Assembly: GCA_027009115.1 (NCBI GenBank)
Contig: JALVDI010000206.1
Location: forward strand, 1-36,434
DNA from: Polyangiaceae bacterium
GTDB taxonomy: Bacteria > Myxococcota_A > Polyangia > Polyangiales > Houyiibacteriaceae
Length of the DNA stretch: 36,434 nt
Direction: 5' to 3'
Shown piece by piece: positions 18,038-24,912 of the stretch (within the stretch, counting starts at the first letter, position 1; every line of letters begins with the position of its first letter). Both the position numbers and the translations under genes were made by a program. The notes under the pieces were generated by a model that was given only the letters and a program-made list of their open reading frames with translations, was not told the DNA's origin and searched no databases.

Positions 18038-18610
18038 GTGCCCTCGTTCCGGCCATCGCTGTGGGTGTCGCTCGCGCTCGCGGTCCTCGGCGCCTGCGAC
18101 GACCTGGGGGAGTTCCGAGCCGTCGGCGACCAGGTCTTCCGAGGCCGCGTCGTCGGACAGGACGAAACCGACTGCGTCGCCGGCGAGCCTTGCTCCTTCA
18201 TCCGGCGGGGGTTCGTCGAGGGAACCACCGCGGAGCTGGAGTTCGACCCGGCACGGGCCGACTCGGCGCCGGGGAGCCTCACCACCCTTGACGAAACCTG
18301 CGGCCCCACCTTCGCGGCGACGCCGCTCCAGCCCATCCCGGCGCTCTTCCACGATCAGCTCAGCCTCTACGACTTCCCCGGGGAGGCGCGCCTTCAGAAC
18401 TACATCTTCGCGCTGCGCCCGGTAACCGGCCCCCTCGCCGGACGCGACGCCCTCGCCTTCGTGTCGCTCCTGCGCAACGGCGACGTCGAGCTCCGCGTGC
18501 TGAGCGGCGCCGGCCGTCAGGACTGCAGCCGCGACGCCGACTGCAGCCGCTACCTCGCGGGCGAGTGCGACTACTTCGGGGTGTTCCGACTGAAACGGAC
18601 GGCCCGCTGA
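18038..18610 (+). CDS. Predicted lipoprotein, unknown function
   Basis: A 190-residue protein starting at GTG 18038. Its first 20 residues form a lipoprotein signal with a perfect LGAC lipobox, so the mature protein begins Cys-Asp-Asp. Asp at +2 means inner-membrane retention in E. coli; whether this holds in Myxococcota is uncertain. The mature part has six further cysteines, in DCxxGEPC, ETCG and DCSRDADCSRY...ECDYF, and a beta-rich look. I recognise no family. Its stop overlaps the tsaD ATG (TGATG), so the two are translationally coupled although they should act in different compartments. Reading frame, lipobox and high GC3 make it a real gene. Confidence 0.78.
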   Translation: MPSFRPSLWVSLALAVLGACDDLGEFRAVGDQVFRGRVVGQDETDCVAGEPCSFIRRGFVEGTTAELEFDPARADSAPGSLTTLDETCGPTFAATPLQPIPALFHDQLSLYDFPGEARLQNYIFALRPVTGPLAGRDALAFVSLLRNGDVELRVLSGAGRQDCSRDADCSRYLAGECDYFGVFRLKRTAR

Positions 18611-19668
18611 TGCGCATCCTGGGCATCGAGTCGTCCTGCGACGAGACCGCCGCCGCCGTCGTCACCACCGAGGGCGCCGTGCTCAGCGACGTCGTCGCCA
18701 GCCAGATCGACGAGCACGCGCCCTACGGCGGCGTGGTCCCCGAGTTGGCGGCGCGCGCCCATCTTCGCGCCGTCCTCCCCGTCGTCGCCCAGGCCCTGGC
18801 GCCCCTGCCCCGCGGCCTGAACGACATCGACGGGATCGCCGTCACCAACGGCCCCGGCCTGGTCGGCGCGCTCATCGTCGGTGTCCAGTTCGCCCGCACC
18901 CTCGCCTTCTGCACCGGACTCCCACTGGTCGGGGTCAACCACCTCGACGGACATCTCCTTGCGGCTCACCTCCGATACGAAGGCGCCCGCGCCCCGAGCT
19001 ACCCCTACGTCGCCCTCCTCGTCAGCGGAGGACACACGGCGCTCTACCGTGTCGACGCCTACGACGAGATCACGATCCTCGGTCAGACCCGCGACGACGC
19101 CGCCGGCGAAGCCTTCGACAAAGCCGCGAAGGTGCTCGGGCTCGGGTACCCTGGGGGGCCCGTCATCGACCGCCTGGCCTCTCACGGCGATCCCGCCGCC
19201 GTGCCCTTCCCCGTTCCGATGGCCTCCAAGGCGACCCTCGACTTCAGCTTCTCGGGCCTCAAAACAGCGGTCGCGCGCTACGTCCAGGCGCACGGCCGAC
19301 CCGACGACGACAAGACGCTGGCCGACGTCTGCGCGTCCTTCCAGGCCTCCGTGGTCCAGGTCCTCGCGCGCAAGAGCGTCATCGCGTGTCAGCGCCAGGG
19401 GATCGATCGCCTCGTCCTCTGCGGTGGCGTCGCCGCCAACCGCGGGTTGCGCGCACGGACGGCCGAGCTCGCGGCCAGGGCGGGCGTCGAGCTCGTCGTG
19501 CCCCCCGTCCGCGCATGCACCGACAACGCCGCCATGATCGCCTACGCCGGGGCGCTGCGGCTCGCACACGGAGCGCGCGACGAGGACCTTTCGGTCTACT
19601 CGCGCGATCCGATGGCGCGGCGTCGAGGCAAGTTTCGCCGCGACGGGACGCTCGTAAAGCGGCGATGA
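18610..19668 (+). CDS. tsaD: TsaD, tRNA N6-threonylcarbamoyladenosine transferase subunit
   Basis: A 352-residue ASKHA-fold protein (family about 340). With TsaB and TsaE it transfers threonylcarbamoyl from TC-AMP to A37 of ANN-decoding tRNAs. Diagnostic motifs are the start MRILGIESSCDETAAA, NGPGLVGAL, the metal-binding His111/His115 in NHLDGH, SGGHTALY, GEAFDKAAKVLGLGYPGG, FSFSGLKTA, GGVAANRGLR and CTDNAAMIAYAG. The ATG at 18610 is chosen because the conserved N terminus begins exactly there; it overlaps the lipoprotein stop by 1 nt. The next gene overlaps its stop by 4 nt. The other threonylcarbamoylation genes are not in the window. Confidence 0.97.
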   Translation: MRILGIESSCDETAAAVVTTEGAVLSDVVASQIDEHAPYGGVVPELAARAHLRAVLPVVAQALAPLPRGLNDIDGIAVTNGPGLVGALIVGVQFARTLAFCTGLPLVGVNHLDGHLLAAHLRYEGARAPSYPYVALLVSGGHTALYRVDAYDEITILGQTRDDAAGEAFDKAAKVLGLGYPGGPVIDRLASHGDPAAVPFPVPMASKATLDFSFSGLKTAVARYVQAHGRPDDDKTLADVCASFQASVVQVLARKSVIACQRQGIDRLVLCGGVAANRGLRARTAELAARAGVELVVPPVRACTDNAAMIAYAGALRLAHGARDEDLSVYSRDPMARRRGKFRRDGTLVKRR

Positions 19669-20753
19669 GCGTCTTCTCGCGCCGCTGCGACTTCGCCTCG
19701 ACGCCCGGGCCCTTCGAGGCGGCTCGCCGACGGAACCCACCGCGCCTCGATCTCACACGCTCGAACCCCTCGCGCGTCGGTCTCGCGCTCCCTTCGCCGC
19801 CGCCGCTGCCCTGCCGCGACTACGACCCACACCCCCTCGGCGCACCCGCGGCGCGCGAGGCGATCGCTACGGCCATCGGGGGCGCCCCCGAGAGACTAGC
19901 GCTCACCGCGAGCACGAGCGAAGCCTACGGCCATCTCTTCAAGCTCCTTTGCGATCCTGGCGACGCGGTGCTCGTCCCGCGCCCAAGCTACCCGCTCTTC
20001 GAAGTCCTCGGTCGCCTCGAAGGGATCCGCGTCGAGACCTACCCGCTTCGCTTCGCCGGCGAGTGGATGCTCGACCACGACGCCTTCGCCGAGGCGATGC
20101 ACGACGGAGTCCGTGCCGTCGTGATCGTGCAACCGAACAACCCGACCGGATCGTTCCTGCGGGCCGCGGACCTCGCACACATCGCCAGCTTCGGCCGCCC
20201 GGTGATCAGCGACGAGGTCTTCGCATCCTACCCGCTGCGCGCGACGGAGCGTCCTCCGCTGCCAGGGCTCTGCTTCCGCCTCGATGGGCTGAGCAAATCG
20301 GCCGGGCTCCCCCAAGCCAAGCTCGCGTGGATCCGGGTCGACGGGCCGGGCTCCGACGAAGCGCTCGGGCGGCTGGAGCACGTCCTCGACGCCTACCTCT
20401 CGCCGGGCGGTCCGGTGATGGATGCGATCGACGCGGTGCTCGAGGTGGGCCAAGAGCGCCGCCGGGTGATCCAGCGGCGGATCGAAGAGACCCTCGGCGT
20501 ATTGCGCGCCCAGCGCGGCGCGGCGTTCGACGTCCTGCCGGTGGAGGCGGGCTGGTACGCGCTCCTGCGCCTTCCTGCGACCCGCTCGGACGAGTCCTGG
20601 GCGCTGGCCCTCCTCGAACGTGGAATCGGCGTACAGCCGGGCTACTTCTACGACATCGAGGCGGAAGCCCACCTCGTCGTCAGCCTGCTGACGCCGCCGG
20701 AGGAAATGCGCGCGGCGCTACGAATCCTCTCGGAGCTCCTCGACGCTTCCTGA
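19665..20753 (+). CDS. PLP-dependent class I/II aminotransferase-like protein
   Basis: A 362-residue fold-type I PLP enzyme. Visible features are TASTSEAYGHLFKLL (cofactor phosphate region), RPSYPLF, VQPNNPTG (Asn near 159), ISDEVF (Asp183, pairs with the pyridine nitrogen) and the PLP lysine Lys211 in LDGLSKSAGLPQAKLAWI. Near the C terminus the usual h-R-h-S motif, whose Arg binds the substrate carboxylate, reads LVVS (about 337-340), with Val where Arg is expected. The substrate may therefore lack an alpha-carboxylate or bind differently. It starts with ATG overlapping the tsaD stop (ATGA) and runs toward priA, ending 87 nt short of its stop. The specific reaction cannot be assigned. Confidence 0.88.
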   Translation: MSVFSRRCDFASTPGPFEAARRRNPPRLDLTRSNPSRVGLALPSPPPLPCRDYDPHPLGAPAAREAIATAIGGAPERLALTASTSEAYGHLFKLLCDPGDAVLVPRPSYPLFEVLGRLEGIRVETYPLRFAGEWMLDHDAFAEAMHDGVRAVVIVQPNNPTGSFLRAADLAHIASFGRPVISDEVFASYPLRATERPPLPGLCFRLDGLSKSAGLPQAKLAWIRVDGPGSDEALGRLEHVLDAYLSPGGPVMDAIDAVLEVGQERRRVIQRRIEETLGVLRAQRGAAFDVLPVEAGWYALLRLPATRSDESWALALLERGIGVQPGYFYDIEAEAHLVVSLLTPPEEMRAALRILSELLDAS

Positions 20754-20801
20754 CCAACGACGCGCACCTCTGGGCGTCGGCCGCCGGACGCATCGCAGCG
20801 G

Positions 20802-20869
20802 CCCGGTCATAACATCGACACCGGGTCTACACCGACCCGGTCACAACATCGACACCGGGTCCACGTCGA
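20802..20869. repeat. Tandem 34-bp imperfect duplication of the priA 3' end
   Basis: Two adjacent 34-bp copies (20802-20835 and 20836-20869) differ at about 4 positions. The second copy contains the last codons and stop of priA (VDPVSML-stop, minus strand); the first repeats this just downstream, including a VDPVSML-stop-like reading. It looks like a local duplication of the gene end. Confidence 0.8.
20820..20841. terminator. Hairpin between convergent aminotransferase and priA genes
   Basis: ACCGGGT at 20820-20826 pairs with ACCCGGT at 20835-20841 (7 bp, 8-nt loop). It sits between the aminotransferase stop (20753) and the priA stop (20841-20843). No T-run follows on either strand, so it is only a plausible two-way terminator. 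The hairpin is created by the junction of the tandem duplication. Confidence 0.4.
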
Positions 20870-23090
20870 CCGTCGCCCGCGCCGGCTGCACGCCCTCGTC
20901 GATGCGCGCGACCACCCGGCGGGCCACCTGCCGAACGAGCGCGCGAGGGCCACGAACCAAAAAGCGGAACCGGTAGCGCCCCCGCAGCCGCGCGAGCGGC
21001 GCTGGCGCGGGCCCCTGGACGAGGAGCACTCCCTCGCGCACCGCGGGGTGGGCCTTCGCCAGGGTCGCCAGCTCCTCGGCCACGGCGCGCCCGCGGGCCT
21101 CGTCCCCCGCGTCGATGCGCACGGCGACCATATGAGCGAAGGGTGGGTAGCACAGCTCCCGCCGCTCCTCTCGCTCCGCCGCGTAGAACGCCTCGTAGTC
21201 GTGTGCAGCCGCTGCGCGGATCGCCGGATGCTCGGGCTGAAAGGTCTGAAAGATCACCCGACCGGGCCGTTCGCCGCGACCGGCGCGGCCCGCGACCTGC
21301 GCGAGCAACTGGAAGGTCCTCTCGCCCGCGCGAAAGTCTGGGAAGGCGAGGGACTGATCGGCCAGGAGCACCCCGACGAGCGTGACCCCAGGAAGGTCGT
21401 GCCCCTTCGTCACCATCTGCGTGCCGACGAGCAGGTCCACCTCCCGGCGACGGAGCCGGTCGAGCACGGCCTCGGCGCTCTTGCCCGTCGCTGTGTCGCG
21501 GTCGAGGCGGGCCACCACCTTGGGGGCATAGAGCTCGGCGAGCGCCTGTTCGAGCTGCTCGGTGCCGATGCCCATCGCGTCGACGCGCGTCGAGCCACAG
21601 GACGGGCAACGCTCGGGGACGGCCTGCTGGAAGTCGCAGTAGTGGCACCGCAAGCGACCCTGGGCGCGGTGCTCCGTCAACGCCACCGAGCAGGCCGGAC
21701 ACTCCACGAGCTTCCCGCAGTCGCCACAGCGGACACTCGGTGCGTAGCCTCTACGGTTCAAGAAGAGGATGGCCTGCTCCCCCGCGTCGAGGCAGTCACG
21801 GATGGCTCGCCGCAGCGGCTCGGTGAGGAGAGGATGGGTCGCCCCAGAAGTGCGCTGGCGGCGTAAGTCGAGCGTCTCCACCGCCGGGAGCGCCTGAGCG
21901 GTCGGTCGCTCCGGCAGGCTCAGGAGCCGGAGCTTTCCGGCGGCCGCCCGGTGAAACGACTCCACCGAAGGGGTCGCGCTCCCCAAAATGCAGATCGCGC
22001 CGGCTCGGTACGCCCGCAGGAGCGCCAAGTCTCGGGCGTGGTAGCGAAACCCCTCCTCCTGCTTGAAGGACGGGTCGTGCTCCTCGTCGACGACCAAGAC
22101 GCCCAGGTCCGGCACGGGTGCGAAGAGCGCGCTCCGCGCCCCGACGGCGAGGCGGAGGTCGCCGCGGCGCAGCGCCCGCCAATGATCGTCCCGCTCGCGC
22201 TCGCTGAGCCCGCTGTGGAGCACGGCGATGGCGTCGCCGAAGCGGGCCCGGAAACGCGACACGAGCTGAGGCGTCAGGGCGATTTCCGGGACGAGAAGGA
22301 GGGCGCCCTGGCCTCGATCGCGGGCTGCGGCGATGACGTGCAGGTAGACCTCGGTCTTGCCCGAGCCGGTGACCCCGTGAAGCAGGAAGGCGTCGCCGCC
22401 TCCGCCCACGATCGCGGAGACCGCGTGCCGCTGGGCGGGCGTGAGCTCCGGCGGCGTGTCTGGCGCGACGGGCGTACGGAAGAAGGGGTCGATGTGAACC
22501 TCCCGCTCGTCCGTCGTCACCAACCCTCGCGCTTCGAGGCGCCGCACGATGCCGCGGGCGCCGGCACCCACCCGCTCCCGGAGCTCCGCCAGGGGGACCT
22601 CGTCGCGGCTCGCGACCAGCGCAAGGATCTCGCGCTGCCTGGGCCCGAGCCGCTCCGCCTCGAAGGAACCCGAAACGCGAACGAAGAGCTCGCAGCGAGT
22701 ACCCACGCGCCGGCCCGGGAGCGCCTCGCCGGGGGCCAAAAAGCCGCGCTCCCGAAGCCGACGAAAGGCTCCTGCGGGCAGGGCCGGCGCCGCGGCGCGC
22801 AGCACCTCGCCGATCGGGTGCAGATAGTAGCGAGCCGCCTCCAGAAGAAAGCGAAGCAGCTCTTGAGGGAACACAGGCTCGGGCTCCAGGAGCCCCGCGA
22901 CGGTGGCGATCCGCGTCACCCCCTCGGGCGGCTCGTCGCGGTGCGCCACGACGAAGCCCGCGAGCTTGCGGCCATGGAAAGGCACCGCGACCCGCGAACC
23001 GAGCGCCGGGACCGGCTCATCCGGAGGCGCGCGATAAGTGAACGTCCGACGCAGCGGCACCGGCAAAGCGACGTCGACGAGCTCGCTCAT
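20841..23090 (-). CDS. priA: PriA, primosomal helicase for replication restart
   Basis: A 749-residue SF2 helicase (family about 730). PriA recognises abandoned forks and loads the replisome outside oriC. Domains are the N-terminal DNA-binding domain (VDVALPVPLRRTFTY), a winged-helix region around 150-200, and a helicase with Walker A HGVTGSGKT (238-246) and motif II VVDEEHDPSFKQ. The insert with eight Cys, in CGDCG, CPAC, CHYC and CPSCG, binds two zincs. Then come GTEQLEQAL, GTQMVTKGHD and LLAQVAGRAGRG. The ATG at 23090 starts exactly at the conserved N terminus and overlaps the stop of the upstream TPR-like gene (ATGA), placing priA at the end of a type III secretion-like gene string. Confidence 0.97.
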   Translation of the reverse strand: MSELVDVALPVPLRRTFTYRAPPDEPVPALGSRVAVPFHGRKLAGFVVAHRDEPPEGVTRIATVAGLLEPEPVFPQELLRFLLEAARYYLHPIGEVLRAAAPALPAGAFRRLRERGFLAPGEALPGRRVGTRCELFVRVSGSFEAERLGPRQREILALVASRDEVPLAELRERVGAGARGIVRRLEARGLVTTDEREVHIDPFFRTPVAPDTPPELTPAQRHAVSAIVGGGGDAFLLHGVTGSGKTEVYLHVIAAARDRGQGALLLVPEIALTPQLVSRFRARFGDAIAVLHSGLSERERDDHWRALRRGDLRLAVGARSALFAPVPDLGVLVVDEEHDPSFKQEEGFRYHARDLALLRAYRAGAICILGSATPSVESFHRAAAGKLRLLSLPERPTAQALPAVETLDLRRQRTSGATHPLLTEPLRRAIRDCLDAGEQAILFLNRRGYAPSVRCGDCGKLVECPACSVALTEHRAQGRLRCHYCDFQQAVPERCPSCGSTRVDAMGIGTEQLEQALAELYAPKVVARLDRDTATGKSAEAVLDRLRRREVDLLVGTQMVTKGHDLPGVTLVGVLLADQSLAFPDFRAGERTFQLLAQVAGRAGRGERPGRVIFQTFQPEHPAIRAAAAHDYEAFYAAEREERRELCYPPFAHMVAVRIDAGDEARGRAVAEELATLAKAHPAVREGVLLVQGPAPAPLARLRGRYRFRFLVRGPRALVRQVARRVVARIDEGVQPARATVDVDPVSML

Positions 23091-23449
23091 GGCGCGGTGG
23101 CGCGAAGGCGGTCCCGCAGAGCGCGGGCCGTCGCGCTCCCCAAGCCCTGAAGGCAAGCGTGGGCGGTCGCCCGATCGCCCCGGGCGAGCGCGAGGCGCGC
23201 CTCCAGCAGCCGCGCCGCCGGATCCGCCGGGTGCCGCTGCCGGGCAAAGCGTACCACCTCCTCGGCAAAGCGAAGGTCGCCCCGGGCGATGGCGACCCGA
23301 GCAAGCGCGAGCGTCGCCCACCGATCGTCGGGCGCAGCGGTCACACACCCGAGCAAGAGGTCGTGGGCGAGCTCCCAGCGGCGACCCCGGAGCGCCCCGT
23401 CGGCGAGCCAACGGACCGCCGCCAGGGCGTCCTCCGGCACCACGCTCAA
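23087..23449 (-). CDS. TPR-fold small protein, possible SctY (YscY)-like chaperone
   Basis: A 120-residue all-helical protein built from about three TPR-like helix pairs (WELAHDLLLGCVTAAPDD, LRFAEEVVRFARQRHPADP, ARGDRATAHACLQ). Size and layout match YscY, the roughly 114-residue TPR chaperone that partners YscX in Yersinia-type secretion, and it directly follows a small gene of YscX-like size and sctU. This is inference from size, fold and order, not a clear sequence match. The start is TTG at 23449 (TTGA overlap with the upstream stop), with a GTG two codons later as an alternative. Its stop overlaps the priA start by 4 nt. A general TPR adaptor is the main alternative. Confidence 0.7.
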   Translation of the reverse strand: MSVVPEDALAAVRWLADGALRGRRWELAHDLLLGCVTAAPDDRWATLALARVAIARGDLRFAEEVVRFARQRHPADPAARLLEARLALARGDRATAHACLQGLGSATARALRDRLRATAP

Positions 23450-23769
23450 GCCGGGCCTCCCGCGCGGCGACGATCGATCTCACCGTGGAGCGCCATCAGC
23501 TCTTGGGCACGCCGGAGCATGGTGGCCACCCTCGGGTCGAACCCGCCCTGCGCCGCTCGCGCAGCGGCCGCCTGCAGAGACGCAAAGGCGTTCGGCGAGG
23601 GTCGCGGCAGGGACGCCTGTCGGGGCAAGGCGCTCGCCACGTCGGGGGCGAGCCCCCCCAGCCGCAGCTCCCCCGGCGGCCGCTCCAGCGGCGCCTCGCC
23701 GGCGGCCACCTCGCCAGCCCGCGGAAGGCTCTTGAGGGAAGCCTCGTGGATTCGAACGCGTACCTTCAT
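23446..23769 (-). CDS. Small protein between sctU and TPR gene, possible SctX-like
   Basis: A 107-residue protein of unknown family. The N-terminal half (MKVRVRIHEASLKSLPRAGE) is basic, then Pro-rich and probably disordered. The C-terminal third (about residues 60-102) forms amphipathic helices ending in VATMLRRAQELMALHGEIDR. The ATG at 23769 overlaps the sctU stop (ATGA) and is preferred to a start at 23796 inside sctU. There is no signal peptide or membrane segment, as expected if it is a type III substrate or export-gate partner. YscX (about 120 residues) has a similar disordered N terminus and helical C terminus and is encoded directly before its chaperone YscY. I offer this only as a hypothesis. 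Confidence 0.7.
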   Translation of the reverse strand: MKVRVRIHEASLKSLPRAGEVAAGEAPLERPPGELRLGGLAPDVASALPRQASLPRPSPNAFASLQAAAARAAQGGFDPRVATMLRRAQELMALHGEIDRRRAGGPA

Positions 23770-24812
23770 TCTTTCGACTCCTCGGCCTCGGCCCAAGCGG
23801 CCTGGAGCACCGCCGCAACCGCCTCATAGAGGTCCTCGGGGATAACCTCGCCGACCTCGAGCCCGAAGAGAGCGCGCGCCAGGGGCACGTCGCGCATGAC
23901 CGGCACGCCCGACTCCTCGGCCGCCTCGATCATCCGGCGCGCCAGGTGCTCTGCGCCGCGGGCGACCACCTCCGGCGCATCCGTCACGCCTTCTTCGTAG
24001 CGAAGCGCCACCGCAAGATGGGTCGGGTTCACGACCAACACGTCCGCGGTGCGCACCTGCTCGACCATGTCGTGCTCGATGATCTCGCGGTGGAGACGTT
24101 CACGCTGCTGCTTCGCATGGGGATCCCCCTCGGCCTCCTTGTACTCACGTTTCACCTCGTCCTTGCTCATGCGCTGATCGCGCCGATGTCGCCACCGCTG
24201 GTAGAACACGTCGAGCACGCCGATCGCCAGGATCGCGCCGCCGACCCTCAGGACCAACCCGGCCACCAACTCCCCGGCCGCCTCCAGGGTGAACAAGGCG
24301 TCATGACCTGCGAGGGCGACCACCCCACGCAGCGCCCCCCGCAGCACGCGCCAGGCCACCAGCCCGACGACGAGCATCTTGAACAGCGTCTTGAGGAGCT
24401 CGACGAGCTGCCGCTGGCTGAAAAGGTTCTTGACGCCCTTGATCGGATCAAGCCTCTCGAGCTTGGGGGCGATCGGCGCGAACGTCACCAAGGGCCCCAC
24501 CTGGAGAAAGGTCGCGAGCGCCCCCGCCAGGAGCGCGGCGAGGACCAGCGGAAACGCCGCGTCGACGCCGAGCGAGAAGCCCGCCTCCAGCAGCCCCTGG
24601 CCCGCCGGCAGCTCCCCTTCGACAGCGCGCAGCGAGAGGCGGAAGACCTCGCTCAGGCTCAGCAGAGCCCGGGGGCCGCTCGCAAACCCCGCCCCCACGA
24701 CCGCGAGGAGCACCGCGGCGGTGGCGAGGTCCCGACTCTTGGGGACCTGCCCTTTCTTGCGGGCCTCACGCAGCCGCTTGGGAGTGGCCTCCTCGGTCTT
24801 CTCGCCGGACAT
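23766..24812 (-). CDS. sctU: SctU/FlhB-family type III export switch protein
   Basis: A 348-residue inner-membrane protein of the type III export apparatus. The N terminus GEKTEEATPKRLREARKKG is the family signature. Four hydrophobic segments follow (about 29-50, 85-106, 140-160, 178-203), then a cytoplasmic domain with the self-cleavage motif NPTH (Asn262-Pro263-Thr264-His265), which controls the substrate-specificity switch, and LARALFGLEVGEVIPEDLYEAV. I chose the ATG at 24812 over the GTG at 24821 because AAGGTG lies 6 nt ahead. The family is certain. Flagellar FlhB versus non-flagellar SctU is less so; the SctX/Y-like neighbours and absence of flagellar genes favour SctU. Confidence 0.9.
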   Translation of the reverse strand: MSGEKTEEATPKRLREARKKGQVPKSRDLATAAVLLAVVGAGFASGPRALLSLSEVFRLSLRAVEGELPAGQGLLEAGFSLGVDAAFPLVLAALLAGALATFLQVGPLVTFAPIAPKLERLDPIKGVKNLFSQRQLVELLKTLFKMLVVGLVAWRVLRGALRGVVALAGHDALFTLEAAGELVAGLVLRVGGAILAIGVLDVFYQRWRHRRDQRMSKDEVKREYKEAEGDPHAKQQRERLHREIIEHDMVEQVRTADVLVVNPTHLAVALRYEEGVTDAPEVVARGAEHLARRMIEAAEESGVPVMRDVPLARALFGLEVGEVIPEDLYEAVAAVLQAAWAEAEESKE

Positions 24813-24848
24813 CGCGGACACCTTATCAGGCCGTCACGAGGGCGGGTT

Positions 24849-24886
24849 GCGAGCGTGTTTTCGTTTCGCGAGCGTGTTTTCGTTCC
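24849..24886. repeat. Two 19-bp direct repeats in divergent promoter region
   Basis: GCGAGCGTGTTTTCGTTTC (24849-24867) is followed at once by GCGAGCGTGTTTTCGTTCC (24868-24886), 18 of 19 bases identical. The pair lies between the divergent starts of sctU (24812, minus) and the DUF4388 gene (24913, plus). It is markedly T-rich for this genome and covers the position where a -35 element for the plus-strand gene would fall, so it may be an operator. Confidence 0.7.
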
Positions 24887-24899
24887 GCACGGGCACGGT

Positions 24900-24905
24900 T
24901 ATCCT
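24900..24905 (+). promoter_or_regulatory. Candidate -10 box TATCCT, leaderless start of DUF4388 gene
   Basis: TATCCT ends 7 nt before the GTG at 24913, and no Shine-Dalgarno sequence is present. The upstream direct repeat ends 13 nt before this box and overlaps the -35 position. Confidence 0.4.
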
Positions 24906-24912
24906 GCGGCCC

